From the NCBI GenBank assembly GCA_001600415.1, contig BCJX01000004.1, positions 825,689 through 889,688 of the forward strand: 64,000 bases of DNA. Reading direction: 5' to 3'. The first letter of the stretch is position 1; each line of letters begins with the position of its first letter. Position numbers and translations under genes: made by a program. The notes beneath the pieces were generated by a model, which was not told the origin of the DNA, did not search any database, and saw nothing but the letters and a program-made list of their open reading frames with translations. Shown here one piece after another: positions 1 to 11,523 of this stretch. This DNA comes from Pascua guehoae. Lineage: Eukaryota; Basidiomycota; Tremellomycetes; Trichosporonales; Trichosporonaceae.

Positions 1-249
1 GACAAGTGGATCGCATGCAACAAGGGGGCGGGCAGCACTGTGGAACCACCATCCACTACACCGAGCGCTCTGTGCTGATACATGTTTCTTTAGGGTCAAA
101 CTCTGTCCGAGCCTGGTGCGCACTGCTCGTTGATGCCTTTTGCTTGCGGGTCGCTGACGCAGTGTTTCTTTTCCCGCGATGCCAAACATGGTTCCGATCT
201 CGCCACCTTGTCACTCTCTCACACGACCACTTTGTCCTTGCGTCATTAG

Positions 250-2009
250 TCACGGAGAAGCACACCACGATGGTGGTGAGGCAGAAGCAGTTTTGGGTGG
301 GCATTTCCGACATGCAGGGCTGGAGGATAAGTGCGTTTTATTATCAACCCATCGCTTGTAAACACTGACCTCCCCGTCTCTAGGCATGGAGGACTCGCAC
401 ACGGTCCACCTCTTCCTCCCGCCCGGCGGCTCGCAGGCTCCTCCTTCCAAAGACGAGATTCCGGAACAGCCGGTTGGATCGACAGTGACCAACGACGGCA
501 CCGACGAAAAGGGCCCCGCCCTCGCTGGTGTCTTTGACGGCCACGGCGGATCCACTGTCGCAAAGTTTACCGGTACCACTCTGCACAACCGTCTGGCCAA
601 CCTCGACAGCTATAGTGCGTGTTTTATTGTTGGACAGAATCATCATCCTTGCGCATTGTTGACACGTCCCAGAGGCTGGCGAGTACGAGACGGCCTTGAA
701 GCAGGCATTCCTCAAGACGGACGAGGACCTCCGCGCGGACCCGACCTTCTTCAACGACCCATCGGGCTGCACGGCTGTTGTTGGCCTCATCACCCCCGAC
801 GGCCGCATCATTGTTGCCAATGCGGGTGACTCGCGCTCGGTTCTTAGCTACAAGGGCGAGGCAAAGGCCATGTCCGACGACCACAAGCCAACCAACAAGG
901 ACGAAACGGCCCGTATCACCGCAGCCGGCGGCTTTGTCGAGTTTGGCCGCGTCAACGGCAACCTTGCCTTGTCTCGCGCCATTGGCGACTTTGAGTTTAA
1001 GCAAAACTATACCTTGACGCCCGAGCAGCAGATTGTCACGTCTGACCCCGAGATCGCCACGCACGCGATCGACGGCGAGGAAGAGTTCCTCGTGCTTGCT
1101 TGTGATGGTGAGTGTGGACGCTGTGCAGCAGCCCAGCCGAGCCGCGCCGAGGCGAGGCCTACCGAACAGGCCCCAAACTGACGTTCAGGTATCTGGGACT
1201 GCCTCTCGTCCCAGCAGGTTGTAGACTTTGTTCGCCGGGCAGTAGCCAACGGCGACGACCTTGGCAAGATCTGTGAGGATCTCATGGTCAAGTGCCTTGC
1301 GCCAGACTCGGAGACGGGCGGTATTGGCTGTGACAACATGACTGTTGTAATTGTTGCCCTGTTGAACGGCCGAACGGTCGACCAGTGGCGTGCTTGGATC
1401 AAGGAGCGTGTGGACAACAAGAGTAGGTATTGGTAACGCAGCATATGCATCATTCGTGTACTGACGCACCGACAGTTGGCCACGATACCCCAGAGTCAAT
1501 TCCCGACGTGTTTGGACACTCGCAGGCGTCTTCGCTTGGCCCTGTCCCTGGTGGCCTCGCCGGTGGTGGCTTTCGGTTCGCCAACGCGGGCGGCCTAGCG
1601 AGCATTGCCAGCATCTTGGGTGCTTCGGGTATTACTTTGCGCACCCTTGACGACGATGACGAGGAGGGTGACGAGATCCACATTGTTGACCCCAGCAAGC
1701 AGGATGGCGGTGTGAGTTTTATTTTTCTGTTTCGGTATTGTTTATCTTATCTGTCCCTGGTACTGACGTTACCAGCCATACGTGGCTCAGGAGGAGAGCG
1801 CCAAGCTCGAGCTGGTCGATGACGATGGCGACTCGCAGATGGACTCTGGAGAGGACTCTGACGCGACCGCGGGTGCCGGCGAGCAGGGCAGCAGCGGCGG
1901 CCAGAGCCGCCCCCACTTTTCGTCGATTGGCTCGCCGACCGTGCCGACCCCGCAGTCGCTTCAGCCACGAGCCAAGGCAGATGACGAAGAGCCGTCAAAG
2001 GCCAAGTAA
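250..2009 (+). CDS. Protein phosphatase 2C (Ptc2/Ptc3-like), 5' end missing
   Basis: This is a Mg/Mn-dependent Ser/Thr phosphatase of the PPM/PP2C family, which in yeasts reverses stress-MAPK and checkpoint phosphorylation. Inferred exons are 250-330, 384-614, 673-1107, 1189-1422, 1476-1711 and 1776-2009, and all phases agree. Visible family motifs are MQGWRISMEDSH at the first splice junction, AGVFDGHGG (metal-binding Asp), [28 protein letters not shown] and [10 protein letters not shown]. The C-terminal 130 residues or so are acidic and Gly/Ser-rich, as in Ptc2/3. Homologues begin with a short MGQTLSEP-type exon. No such exon is seen in bases 1-249, so the start probably lies before the window; a fallback Met is at 271. 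Family assignment is secure, the exact paralogue is inferred. Confidence 0.9.
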
Positions 2010-3124
2010 AAGCAAGGCAGCGACGGCGACCGCCGCAGCGGCGACGGCGGTTTGTATAGAAATGGCCTATTGTCCCACCTCCACTATCACTATCACTCTT
2101 CATTGGACCCAGCCAGTCAAGCAGTCAAACAGTGCCCGTGTAGCGTGGGCACTGTCTATATACCCGAACAGTCTAGGACGCAATGCCATTGTACCGTGAA
2201 CAGTAGATCCGGCAACGAGTGAGCGAGCGAGCAAGCAAGCAGAGCACTAGCAAGCAAGCCGCGTGTGGGGTTGGGTGTAGGCTGTGGGGAGAAATAGCCA
2301 AGACGAGCACAAGCCAAGACAAGCACAAGCTTCTTTTCGTAGCGCTACATCGGCAAAGCGACTAGCCATGACGAGAAAAAAAAGTGGGGCACAGTGGGGT
2401 AGCGGCGGCCGCGTCGTGTTACGGAGTAGGACATGGCGTAGTCATCTGTGGGGGGTGGCTCAGGGGATCAGGGGTGACGACTGGACAGGTCGTTGTGCAT
2501 ACTGTAAACCTCGAAAGGTCTCGTTGGCCTCTCATCGCACTGACTGGAAGCAGCTCAGGCACGGAAAAAATGTGTCGCATAGCAGAAAGGGGATGGGTGG
2601 CGCAGGGGTGGCAAGGGTGGCAAGGGTAGCAGGGGTGGGTGGCCGGTGACAAGAGGGTGCTTGTGTCACCGGCTACGTGAGACAGCAATTATCCGGCCAA
2701 TACAGAGTCACTAATACCAGGCTAATGCGCGCCTTTTTGGATTCTTACCGAGCTTTTAGCGCGTGCACCGTGTGCAGAAGTGAGGAGTGCGTGTGCAGAG
2801 CGCGTGCGTGCAGAGCAAGAAAGAAGGGGGAAGGGGGCGTGGAATCCGGTGAATGCCGTCATGCCGGTTTGCTCGGCCAAGGTTTGAGCCAACACTGGAC
2901 AAACGTTGGTGTATATCCATCGCTCGCACGCACGTCGTCGTCGTCTCTCTTAAGACGCCAACCCCCACATCTCGCTCTCCATTCCCCATCTCAACCTAGA
3001 CCATCTGTTCTGCATCGACACCCGCTCGCAGACACCCACCTCCAACAACTCTCACTCTCCTTTTGACCTAACCCGTGGCACACGTGTCCTCCGCCCCCCC
3101 CCCCCCCCCCCCCCTACACAAACC
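2010..3124. other. Intergenic region with poly-C tract before the acyl-CoA synthetase
   Basis: No convincing gene is visible. The stretch holds the PP2C 3' flank and the promoter of the acyl-CoA synthetase gene. CT-rich sequence from about 2930 leads into an uninterrupted run of 21 C at 3094-3114, ten bases before the ATG, so the run probably lies in the 5' leader. Confidence 0.6.
3094..3114. repeat. Poly-C tract (21 C) before the acyl-CoA synthetase ATG
   Basis: Uninterrupted C run directly upstream of TACACAAACC and the ATG at 3125. It probably lies in the transcribed leader. Confidence 0.9.
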
Positions 3125-5887
3125 ATGCCGCTCGTTCCCATTGACCCGGACGTAGACCTCCGCAAGCAAGGCGTGGTGGGTATTCGTCTCCACAAGTGTT
3201 GCTGTGCATGCCTCACCACACACACACACCCGCTATACGCTGCAGACTGTGTGCTACACGGACTGTTTACTGACGCCCCAGCCGATCGCTGGCACCGAGA
3301 CCGCCACCACGAGTGGTAAGTCCCCCGCCCGCCGGTGCCCCGGGTTTTCAACAGCAGACCAGTACGCTAACGTCCTTTACAGCTTCGTGGAAGAACGGTG
3401 CGTCTTGGAAACAAACGGCGTGGCTTGGCGTTTTTTCCACGCCCAGCCCAGCCCAGCACTCGCCGGCTATGACACTAACCCATAGGCTACTATGACCCGT
3501 CGGTGCTCTTCACCGACCCCACTGGCAAGCCCCAGCCGCGCTCGCTGTTTGAGATCTTTGAGCAGTGTGAGTAGTCTGTGACTGTGGCTGTGGGTTCGTC
3601 GGCGCCGGCAACACTTGGCCAAGAGATTTGTGTCCCCAGTGTTCAATACCGGTCCAAAGACTGCCTGGTGTTGCCGCCGCCCCTTGTTTAGCCTTGGCCA
3701 CCGTGCGCGGCGTGAGACACGGCGCTCCCTTGGCGGCCGGCCAGCCGGCCGGCCTGGAGGCACACGCCAGCACGCCGCACGTCCCGCCGTCGGATGTGAG
3801 CGACGGACGGCAAGCATCACTAACGCATAGCCGTTGCGCGGCACCCGAAACTGCCCCTCTTCCGCCAGATTGCGCAGATCCCCTCGACCGAGCCCGGCCA
3901 GCCGCCCGTGTTCGGCACGCAGACGTACGACACATCGTACGCCGAGGTCCAGCGCCGGCGTACGGCGTTTGGCTCGGCGCTCCTGTCGCTCGAGCGCCTC
4001 GGACGCCTGCGCGACCCCAACATTCCGGCCTATGTCCCGTCGCCGCCCGAGATTACGCACGGCAACCTGCCGTCGTGGGGCGACCGCCTCAAGGCCGGCG
4101 CTCGCCGTGGGTGGGCCGTAGGCATCTGGAGTGGAAACCGCCCCGAATGGCAGATTGTCGACCTCGCATGCCAGGCGTACGGCCTCTGCTCGGTCGCATA
4201 CTACGAGACGCTCGGCCCTGATGTTGCAGAATACATGTGAGTTGGCGAGGTAGCACACACACACACACACGACTCACACCACAGCACCAACCACTGCCCC
4301 ATCCCGATTGTCGTGGCGTCGAGCAACCACCTCGTCGACCTGCTCAAGCTCGCGCCGAGGTGCCCGTCGCTCCGTGCGATTGTGTCCATGGACACGGTGT
4401 CGCAGGCCGAGCGCGACGTGCTGTCGCAGTGGGCGGCGTCTGTCGGCGTCCTCTTCCTCGACATGGCCGAGCTCGAAGAGTGGGGCAGCCAGGTGGGCAA
4501 CTATGTGCCGCCTGGACCCGTCGACGAGGAGGAGGTTATCATTGACGCCGGCCGCATTGTCACCATCTCGTACACGTCGGGCACGACGGGCAACCCCAAG
4601 GGTGTGATTCTGACAAACTCGAACATGACGCTTGCGGCCGTGTCCAACGCGTACGGCTCGACTGGGTCAATGGTCAAGGAGGGCGGCCTGTTCTTTTCAT
4701 ACCTGCCCCTCGCGCACGTGTACGAGCGCTTCCTCGAGGTGCTCATCATGTACGGCGACGGCGTCGTGTGCTACTCGAGCGGCAACAACCTTCGTCTGCT
4801 CGACGACGCGCAGATTCTCAAGCCCGAAATGTTCCCCGGTGTCCCGCGCGTGTGGAACCGTCTCCACTCGGCTGTCACCATTCAAATGAAGGCACCCGGG
4901 CTCAAGGGTGCGCTCCTGCGCCGTGCGGTCGCGGCCAAGCTGGAAAACTACCGTGCCACGGGCTCGACCACGCACCGCGTCTACGACGCCCTCGTGTTCC
5001 GCAAGCTCCGCGCGCTCGTCGGCGGCAACGTAAAGTACATGACCTCGGGCTCGGCGCCGCTTGCGCCTGCCGTCCAGGAAATGCTCAAGATTTGCTTTGG
5101 CTGCGATGTCATCCAGGGCTACGGCCTCACCGAGACGGTCGGCACGTGCTCCAAGGGCATTGGCTTTGACAATGGCCACCTCGGCACCTGCGGCCAGATC
5201 CAGCCCTGCAACGACGTAAAGGTCTTTGATGTGCCCGAAATGGGCTACACGCACAAGGACAAGCCCAACCCCCGCGGCGAAGTGTGTATCCGCGGCTTTA
5301 ACATTTTCCCCGGATACCTCCACGACCCCGAAAACACGGCAAAGGCCCTCGACGCCGACGGGTGGTTCCACACGGGCGATATTGGCGAGATTGACGAGTG
5401 CGGCCGTCTCAAGATTATCGACCGTCTCAAGAATGTCCTCAAGCTCAGCCAGGGCGAGTATGTCGCCCTCGAAAAAGTAGAGGGTGTCTACGCCCTCAAC
5501 CCCCTCTTTGCGAGCCTCATGGTCCACGGCGATTCGCTCCGCTCGTCGCTTGTTGCCGTGGCCGTCCTCGAACCAGAGCTCGCGTCCCGACTCGTCGCAA
5601 ACGTCCTCCACCAGACCATTCCCCCGAACGACACCGAGGCCCTCGACCGCGCCGTCCAGGACCCCAAGGTCCGCAAGAGCATTGTCCAGGGCCTCGCAAA
5701 GGTTGGCAAAAAGGCCAGGCTCAACGGCTTTGAAATGATCAAGGGCGTACACACCACCGTCGTCCCCTTCCCAGACGAGCTCCTCACGCCGACCCAAAAG
5801 GTCAAGCGCAACGTTGCCGCAAAGTACTTCCACGAGGCCATTGAAAAGGTCTACGAAGAGGTCGAGGGCGCCGCCGCAAAGCTCTAA
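3125..5887 (+). CDS. FAA2: Long-chain-fatty-acid--CoA ligase, peroxisomal type
   Basis: The enzyme activates fatty acids to acyl-CoA with ATP, releasing AMP, ahead of beta-oxidation. Inferred exons are 3125-3175, 3282-3315, 3383-3397, 3486-3566, 3831-4236 and 4285-5887, giving 729 residues with consistent phases. The third exon is only 15 nt. Motifs seen are the AMP-binding P-loop YTSGTTGNPKG, the GYGLTETVG segment, and the long-chain ACS signature from GWFHTGDIGE through GRLKIIDRLKN. The protein ends in AAKL; AKL is an accepted C-terminal peroxisomal targeting signal (PTS1), and no N-terminal membrane anchor is seen, so a peroxisomal Faa2-like role is inferred. Family is near certain, the FAA2 symbol is by similarity of layout. 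Confidence 0.93.
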
Positions 5888-6090
5888 AGGTCTAATTTCA
5901 AGGTCGCATGATCGTCCCCCCCCCCTTTCCTCTCTTCGTCTCTTCTTGCTCCCTCTGTTTGCCAGCGCAAACTCTGTATATAAACAAACCATAAGCCCTG
6001 ATTCTGCGTGGTTTCCCTGTAGCGCGAGTCAGTAGCAATCTCTGGTCGCGGGCTGCTCTAGGCTGTGCCCGGCGGACAACGGAAATTATG

Positions 6091-6222
6091 CACCGTATGT
6101 CGAGTCTTGCAGAAAAGCGAGCACGGAGCAATGAAGAGCACCGTATGTCGAGTCTTGCAGAAGAGCCGCTTGAGAACAATGAAGAGCACCGAAGTCTTGC
6201 AGAAAAGCGAGCACGGAACAAT
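6091..6222. repeat. Tandem repeat, about 47-48 bp, three copies
   Basis: Three adjacent imperfect copies share CACCGTATGTCGAGTCTTGC, AGAAAAGCGAGCACGGA and AACAATGAAGAG blocks; the third copy is shortened by loss of about 10 bases after CACCG. The copies can be read as a weak peptide repeat, but the open frames here lack other coding evidence. Confidence 0.8.
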
Positions 6223-7422
6223 GATATCCCGCTTGGGCCGTCGGATTCGATAGATGGCCATGCAGCGGCCACAACGCGTTGGTTGGAATAGTACACGCTC
6301 TCAGCCGCGTTCTCAGCGACATGTTCACGATGCGCATCCCCCGAGATGCCCTCTCGGCGGTATTTAGGATACCTTTTGGAAAATACATAGATAGCGCAGC
6401 TCCGTGGTGCTATTACACGGGTGTGGTGGGTAAGTCTCGTCTGCAAGTCGCAGGGGTTGAGCAAGCTGCACAATGTGAATCGAATCAGTCAGGGCTGTCG
6501 ACGAGAGCCAAGTCTTTTGAAGAGGGCCAGGGCGGTAGACGAGAGCCAAGTCTTGGGGGTACGCACGGAAACGCAGCGATAGACGAGATGGGGTTGGGGG
6601 ATACGTGCCAGAGGTGCAAGACCCGTCACCCGTGGGCCCCGCCCGTGCAAGTCTCTGTGGTACCGCGTGCACATCCTCGGTCGGCTGTGTAGGTTATTCA
6701 TGGGATCATGCCGGGGGTCGTCGTCGCCACTCCACTCCGCTGTACCCCAGTTGACACGAAACGGTTAAGTGCCCACCCCCCCATCTATCCGGTGGATAGC
6801 CCGCGGCCAGCCCAACCAGCCAACACGTTTCTGGTCGTGTATCGGTTGGTATGCTCGCTTGTCACGCCCGCGGGAGCCGAGTTGGACTCTGGACTCTCCG
6901 ACAGAGAGACCGCCCGTTTTAGGCCCGACGTGTCGAGGTGGGGAAGGGGCAATCATTGCAGTGGCATGGTCGCACGGCAAGAGGCGGGTGGTCATCTTGT
7001 TCAGCTCGGGCTTGCTCGTGATCCACAGTCTCGGCGTGTTCCATCTCGCCCCTCGCCCTTGGTCTCTTTGGTATGCCCCGGCTCGTGTCGGGCGCCATTG
7101 TTGGTTTGCATATGCGCGCCATTGTCACAGATCACAGGTCGAGCATCGTGGACCTGGCGGCCAGCTGTTGAGGTCGCGGGGCACATGCCACTCGACTCGC
7201 CACAGTCGTGCCAGTGCCACATGTGAATCCTGACTTTTCGCCGACTGCAGAGTGCTCGCTCGGTTTCGTCTCAGATCTCACACTGGTTCATGCTTAACTA
7301 CGCCGCGCACGTCATATACCCCCCTCTCCTCCGTCGTCGCTTGGTTTCATCCACTCCGCCATCAAACGTCGAGCGAGACTGTGAGTCCCCGTCCATCTCT
7401 ATCGTATCGCCACCCCTTCCCC

Positions 7423-7467
7423 NNNNNNNNNNNNNNNNNNNNNNNNNNNNNNNNNNNNNNNNNNNNN
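7423..7467. other. Assembly gap (45 N) inside a poly-C tract
   Basis: The N run has CC just before it and 12 C directly after it (7468-7479), so the unresolved sequence is probably a long homopolymer C tract rather than missing complex sequence. The N count may be nominal. Confidence 0.9.
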
Positions 7468-9049
7468 CCCCCCCCCCCCACCTCAAAGATGATCTTCGTC
7501 ATGTATTAGCTCCGCACGCAAGTGCCAGGGAGAAACAACCCGAAAGCTCTAGAATTACCCTGATACCTACCCCCTCCCCCTGTCCACCTCCCTCGCAGGA
7601 CCGCAGCTGACGCTCGCCGGTGGCGATACAGACAGACCCGTTTGTACTCGTCCTCTTGCAGTAGCGCCCGTCTGGCCGATGGATGCTTGTGCACACCGCG
7701 TTTGCGCTCATGTGCCGCCGCTGAGGGGGCTGCCGGCGTGTTGCTTTGGGGGTCACTTGGGTCGATTGGCGTTGCACTGACGGCGGTCAGGGCGTGATGA
7801 CAACGGTGGGGGGCGTGCGCGGTTCACGTCGAATTGTAGAGGGGGTAGAGCTGAGCGGTGGCCACTGCTGGGGAGGCGGGGAGAGGTTGATGGTCGGTGG
7901 TGGCGGTGCGTTGCAATGGACCAGCGAGGAGTGTGCTCCCTCGAAGGCCATTCGTCCGAGCGGGGACGTCGGCAATAGAACATACGACAAGGAGCGGCAG
8001 ACTTGCGCTCAACTATGGCGCTCGACGGCTGCACGAAATGGGCTACCAAAGTATCCCCTGCACACGGTCACATTCTCTTTGCCATCGGGGTGCATTTCGA
8101 ACAACATGGGTGACCCTGTCGTACGTTTTATTCTAGTCGCTGTCAACAGGGCCGAGGAGGGCAACCTGGGGGTCCTTGTCCGCCCTTGACTGCCCTTGCC
8201 CTCGCCTTTGATGATACGCGCGTTGCTGGGCGGGGTTCAGCGCCTGTGCAACTCTTGTCGCACGCCCCTGCAAGCTCAACCCTGCAAGAGGATACCAAGA
8301 GGGTACAAATTCAGACGTGCTGCGGCTGCGTACAATCGCATGCGCAAAGGGACGAACTAGGACAGTCCTGAGCTGCCCACGGGGGCGGTGAGTAGGTGGC
8401 CGTAAATGTGTCGGACAGTGGGCCCCATCCCAGTATGAGCATTGTGCTTGCATGACCACTGAGGGCAAATCTCACAATTGATACGCACAGTGCCCAAGTC
8501 GTACGGGTGGCCAGGTCGACTGCGCTTATGGACGTGCAGGTGTGACCGGAGAGTATCGTGACCACGTTGGGCTCGGACATGTGAGCAGAGACACTCTCTA
8601 CATGAATCCAATGGTAGGTTGCAAGCCGTACCGTACAGCTTCTGCCATATTGTGCTCAATTAAATATTGTACCATGCACATCAAGGACGACGATCTTGAA
8701 TGCAATCTTGCACCATGCACATCAATGAGTATGATCGAGACAAGGGTGGGAGATGGCGGTCGCTACTGTACATTTTCTTGCATTATTCCTGTACTAGACC
8801 GTGCACGCGTGCGACCGAGCTCAACCTGACAGTCTCAATGCTTTCCGGTCGCACCTGTACCACGCAGGCCGCTCGCCAAACACTTGCACCCCGCATATTG
8901 GCAAGAGGCCGCATAACTGGTGCAGGAGCGAAGTGAGATTGGTCTCTCCAAATACAGCTCTAGTCTCGAAGAGGCTGCAGGCGCCACGCGCCAACGCCCA
9001 ATGTATACTGTACCCCTCAGAGCATTGATGCCCAACCTTGCCGCAGCGA

Positions 9050-9410
9050 GAACGGCTTTCATGTTGACCTTGCGCACATGGGGGACGCAGTCGACGCCGT
9101 GGCCCTTCTCCCGTGTCGGGTCCCGCGAGTTTTCCTGTCCATGAGCCGCCCAAACTCATACTCCTTGTCAGAGATCATGTCAATGTACTCCACGACCTGT
9201 ACCCAGCCAAACGCGCCGTCCAGGCGTGCCTGCCACCGGCGCAGCGTGCCCTCGACCCGTGACGATGACGAGTCCTGCCAAGCGCGCGTTGCCCGGGAGA
9301 AGCGTCGTTGTCTTGAGGTTTGCAACAGTCGGGCTTGCGCGAAACGAACCAGAGCGCGCCCAGTCGTCTGTCAAGGGAGTGTTCCCCGGTGGCGCGCGCG
9401 CACAGCGCAC
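9050..9410 (-). pseudogene. Possible decayed coding remnant, family unknown
   Basis: Minus-strand translation gives protein-like stretches in two frames: LKTTTLLPGNARLAGLVIVTG and, shifted, FGWVQVVEYIDMISDKEYEF. A further stretch, VNMKAVLAAARLGINALRG, follows. They cannot be joined into one open frame without frameshifts or unsupported introns, and the family is not recognised. It could be a relic gene downstream of the ligase alpha gene, or chance. Confidence 0.22.
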
Positions 9411-9570
9411 CTAGCTCTTCGACTACGCGCCTTGCCTGTCCCCAGCACCTTGCCTCTCTCTGTCATCCTTCCCATCTCCATACCCACTCGGCAACCTTGT
9501 CCAGACACCACACATTGCATCCTGGGCACTACTCCGCAACACACACTGGTACACTTGCCGACCCTCCAAA

Positions 9571-11523
9571 CTACAGCTTGTCAATCATGATGAGCGCCGG
9601 GATCTCGACCCAGCTCCGCGCGACCCTGAACCCAGCCTGTTGCCACTGCAGCGCTTTTTCGTCGCGGCGCTTGATTTCGTCGTCCTGCACCGCGCCCGTT
9701 TGGCCAAAGAACTTTGTCCACTCGGACGTCTCCTTGGCAATGTACCCGACGACGGGCTTGGGGGTGTGGCCAGAGGGAAGGTTTTCCTTGTATTGCTTGT
9801 ACCACAGCGCGGCCTCTTCTTCCACTGTAGTGTTAGTGTGGGGACAGAGCTTGGGGGGGGGGGGGNGGTAGGTATGGGGCACGAGCGGCGGGGCCTACAA
9901 CTGCAATACACTAAACAGTTGAGGGAGCACGTAAAGTTGGAACCTTGCGACCAAAGTGTGGCACACAACATCTGGGAGACTCACTCTTGCCCTCGATTTC
10001 ACCCGCAAGAACAATGACTGAGATACGTCAGCACCACAAAACCTTGTCACGCGCCACGCCGACCCACTCTTGGTCTCCTCGTCGTGGACCAGCCACTCGA
10101 GGGCCTCATACATCCTCGTAAACGGCCAAGGACCCGGACCGAGGCTGATCACAGCCGACTGGCCCTGCCGCGTATCGGTTGTGAGGCGGGTCAGTTCGCA
10201 GCCCACCTTGTGCGACCGCGACACAATGCCTGTGCGTCAGTGTTGTGGACACAGACCAAGGTGGTGACGTTCAGTGCTGGGGTCGGGGTGGTTTCGGTAG
10301 CACCAGCAGGCTACGGACACCATCCGAACCACCCTAATGCCGCCCCCGTTCTACTCACCCACATAGCCCCTGCTGTAGTAGTCCGCGGGCTCGACACCGA
10401 GCATGAATCCCTCACACCCCAACACGACACCACACGTGTTCGGCCCCACGATTCGTGTCTTGTCCTGGTCCTTGAGCGCGTCATTGATCTGCGGGTGTGT
10501 TAGATTGAACTTGGTTGGATTCACGCCTTCAAACAGCTGAAAACGCGTCGTCATGTGCGTTCATTGAGGATGAGGACACTAGACTCTCTCCCGATGCTCA
10601 CCTTGATGAGCGAGTCGGGCTGGACACCCTCGGACGAGACCACGACGAGGGGAATCTCCTCCTTGATGCAATCAAGAATCACGTCGGTTGCAAGGTACGA
10701 GGGTTCAAACACTGCTGCTGCGTACGGCTTGTGCAGCTTGACCGCCTGGGAAAGTAAGCGATGCTCGATCTGCGACCTCTGGCACTCGCCCGTGGCTGAG
10801 TGTCGGGGTCTGTCAGGTGTCCAGCTGGACCTGTTACCGACGAGCCAGGTGAAACTCAGCCACTATGTGGTGCACAGGGTGGGCCAAGCCACATCGGCCA
10901 GTGTGAACATACCTCCTTGAGACTAGGGTACACGGGCGTGTCAAGGAACGTTGACGGGGCGCCGTCCGAGCCCGTGTTCACTGCTCCGATAATGTTGACG
11001 CCCTTGTCCATGACGGCCTTGTTGGCCTTGAGCGACTGTTAAAGGCGTCAGTACAAACATCATAGGAATGTGACCAGCCCATGCTCATATGTCTGCTAGG
11101 ATTGAATCTGTGGAGACAAATCCAATACACAACAGGCAGCGGACATGTTCAACAGCCTGCTCAGCATCCCCGCCCTCCGTCTCGTTCTCGTCATCATCTG
11201 CGCCCCGCTTGAGTGACGTACCAGACCATTCGTTCCTAACGCGATGACGGGGGCGCCCTTCGGCACGTTCAAGTTGCGAATGGTACTCTGGTACGGCCCC
11301 GGCTTGGGGACCTCGGTGACCTGGCTCGGGTCCATCATACCGGGGAGCTTCGCTGGGCGGGTCAGAAATGCGCCGGCCGTGATTGGCCCGCGTACGCCGA
11401 GCGCAAGAAGTACGTGGAACAAGACGTACTCGAGTACAGCGTACGCGTCTTGGACGCGACGCCGGAGCAGGCGGTTCGTGCCGCCGGGAGGCGGGACAGC
11501 GTTGAGCGGAAGAGGACAGTCAT
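9571..11523 (-). CDS. Succinyl-CoA ligase alpha-subunit-like protein lacking the phospho-His
   Basis: Inferred exons (5' to 3') are 11523-11430, 11352-11222, 11035-10913, 10745-10602, 10488-10359, 10229-10068, 10017-9985 and 9824-9571. Phases agree and the product is 356 residues, a typical alpha-subunit length. The Arg/Ser/Thr-rich N-terminus starting MTVLFRSTLSRLP resembles a mitochondrial presequence. The fold is followed throughout: a CoA-binding segment (VIALGTNGL), GVNIIGAVN, EEIPLVVVSSEGV, TRIVGPNTCGVV, YVGIVSRS, VLAGEIEG, and KPVVGYIA near the end. In true alpha subunits the catalytic phospho-histidine lies in GHAGAI; here the aligned segment reads FGQTGAV (codon CAA), and the SRSGTL loop is SRSHKV. 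A regulatory or altered-specificity paralogue is inferred. The single N at 9866 falls in its last intron. Confidence 0.8.

Larger units (their letters stand above)
5888..9570. other. Long intergenic region, repeats and assembly gap, no clear gene
   Basis: Short open frames on both strands lack conserved motifs. The region holds the acyl-CoA synthetase 3' flank, a tandem repeat near 6091-6222, a shorter repeated AGAGCCAAGTCTT block near 6500-6560, the N gap, and a possible decayed coding stretch on the minus strand at about 9050-9410. Confidence 0.55.

Noticed and set aside
4697..5992. 431-residue open frame antisense to the acyl-CoA synthetase gene
   Set aside because: It mirrors the codon bias of the real gene on the opposite strand, has no motifs, and overlaps a certain gene.
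9571..11523. Reading the ligase alpha-like locus as a pseudogene
   Set aside because: All eight exons join with GT..AG sites and consistent phase and no stop, so only the active site has changed.
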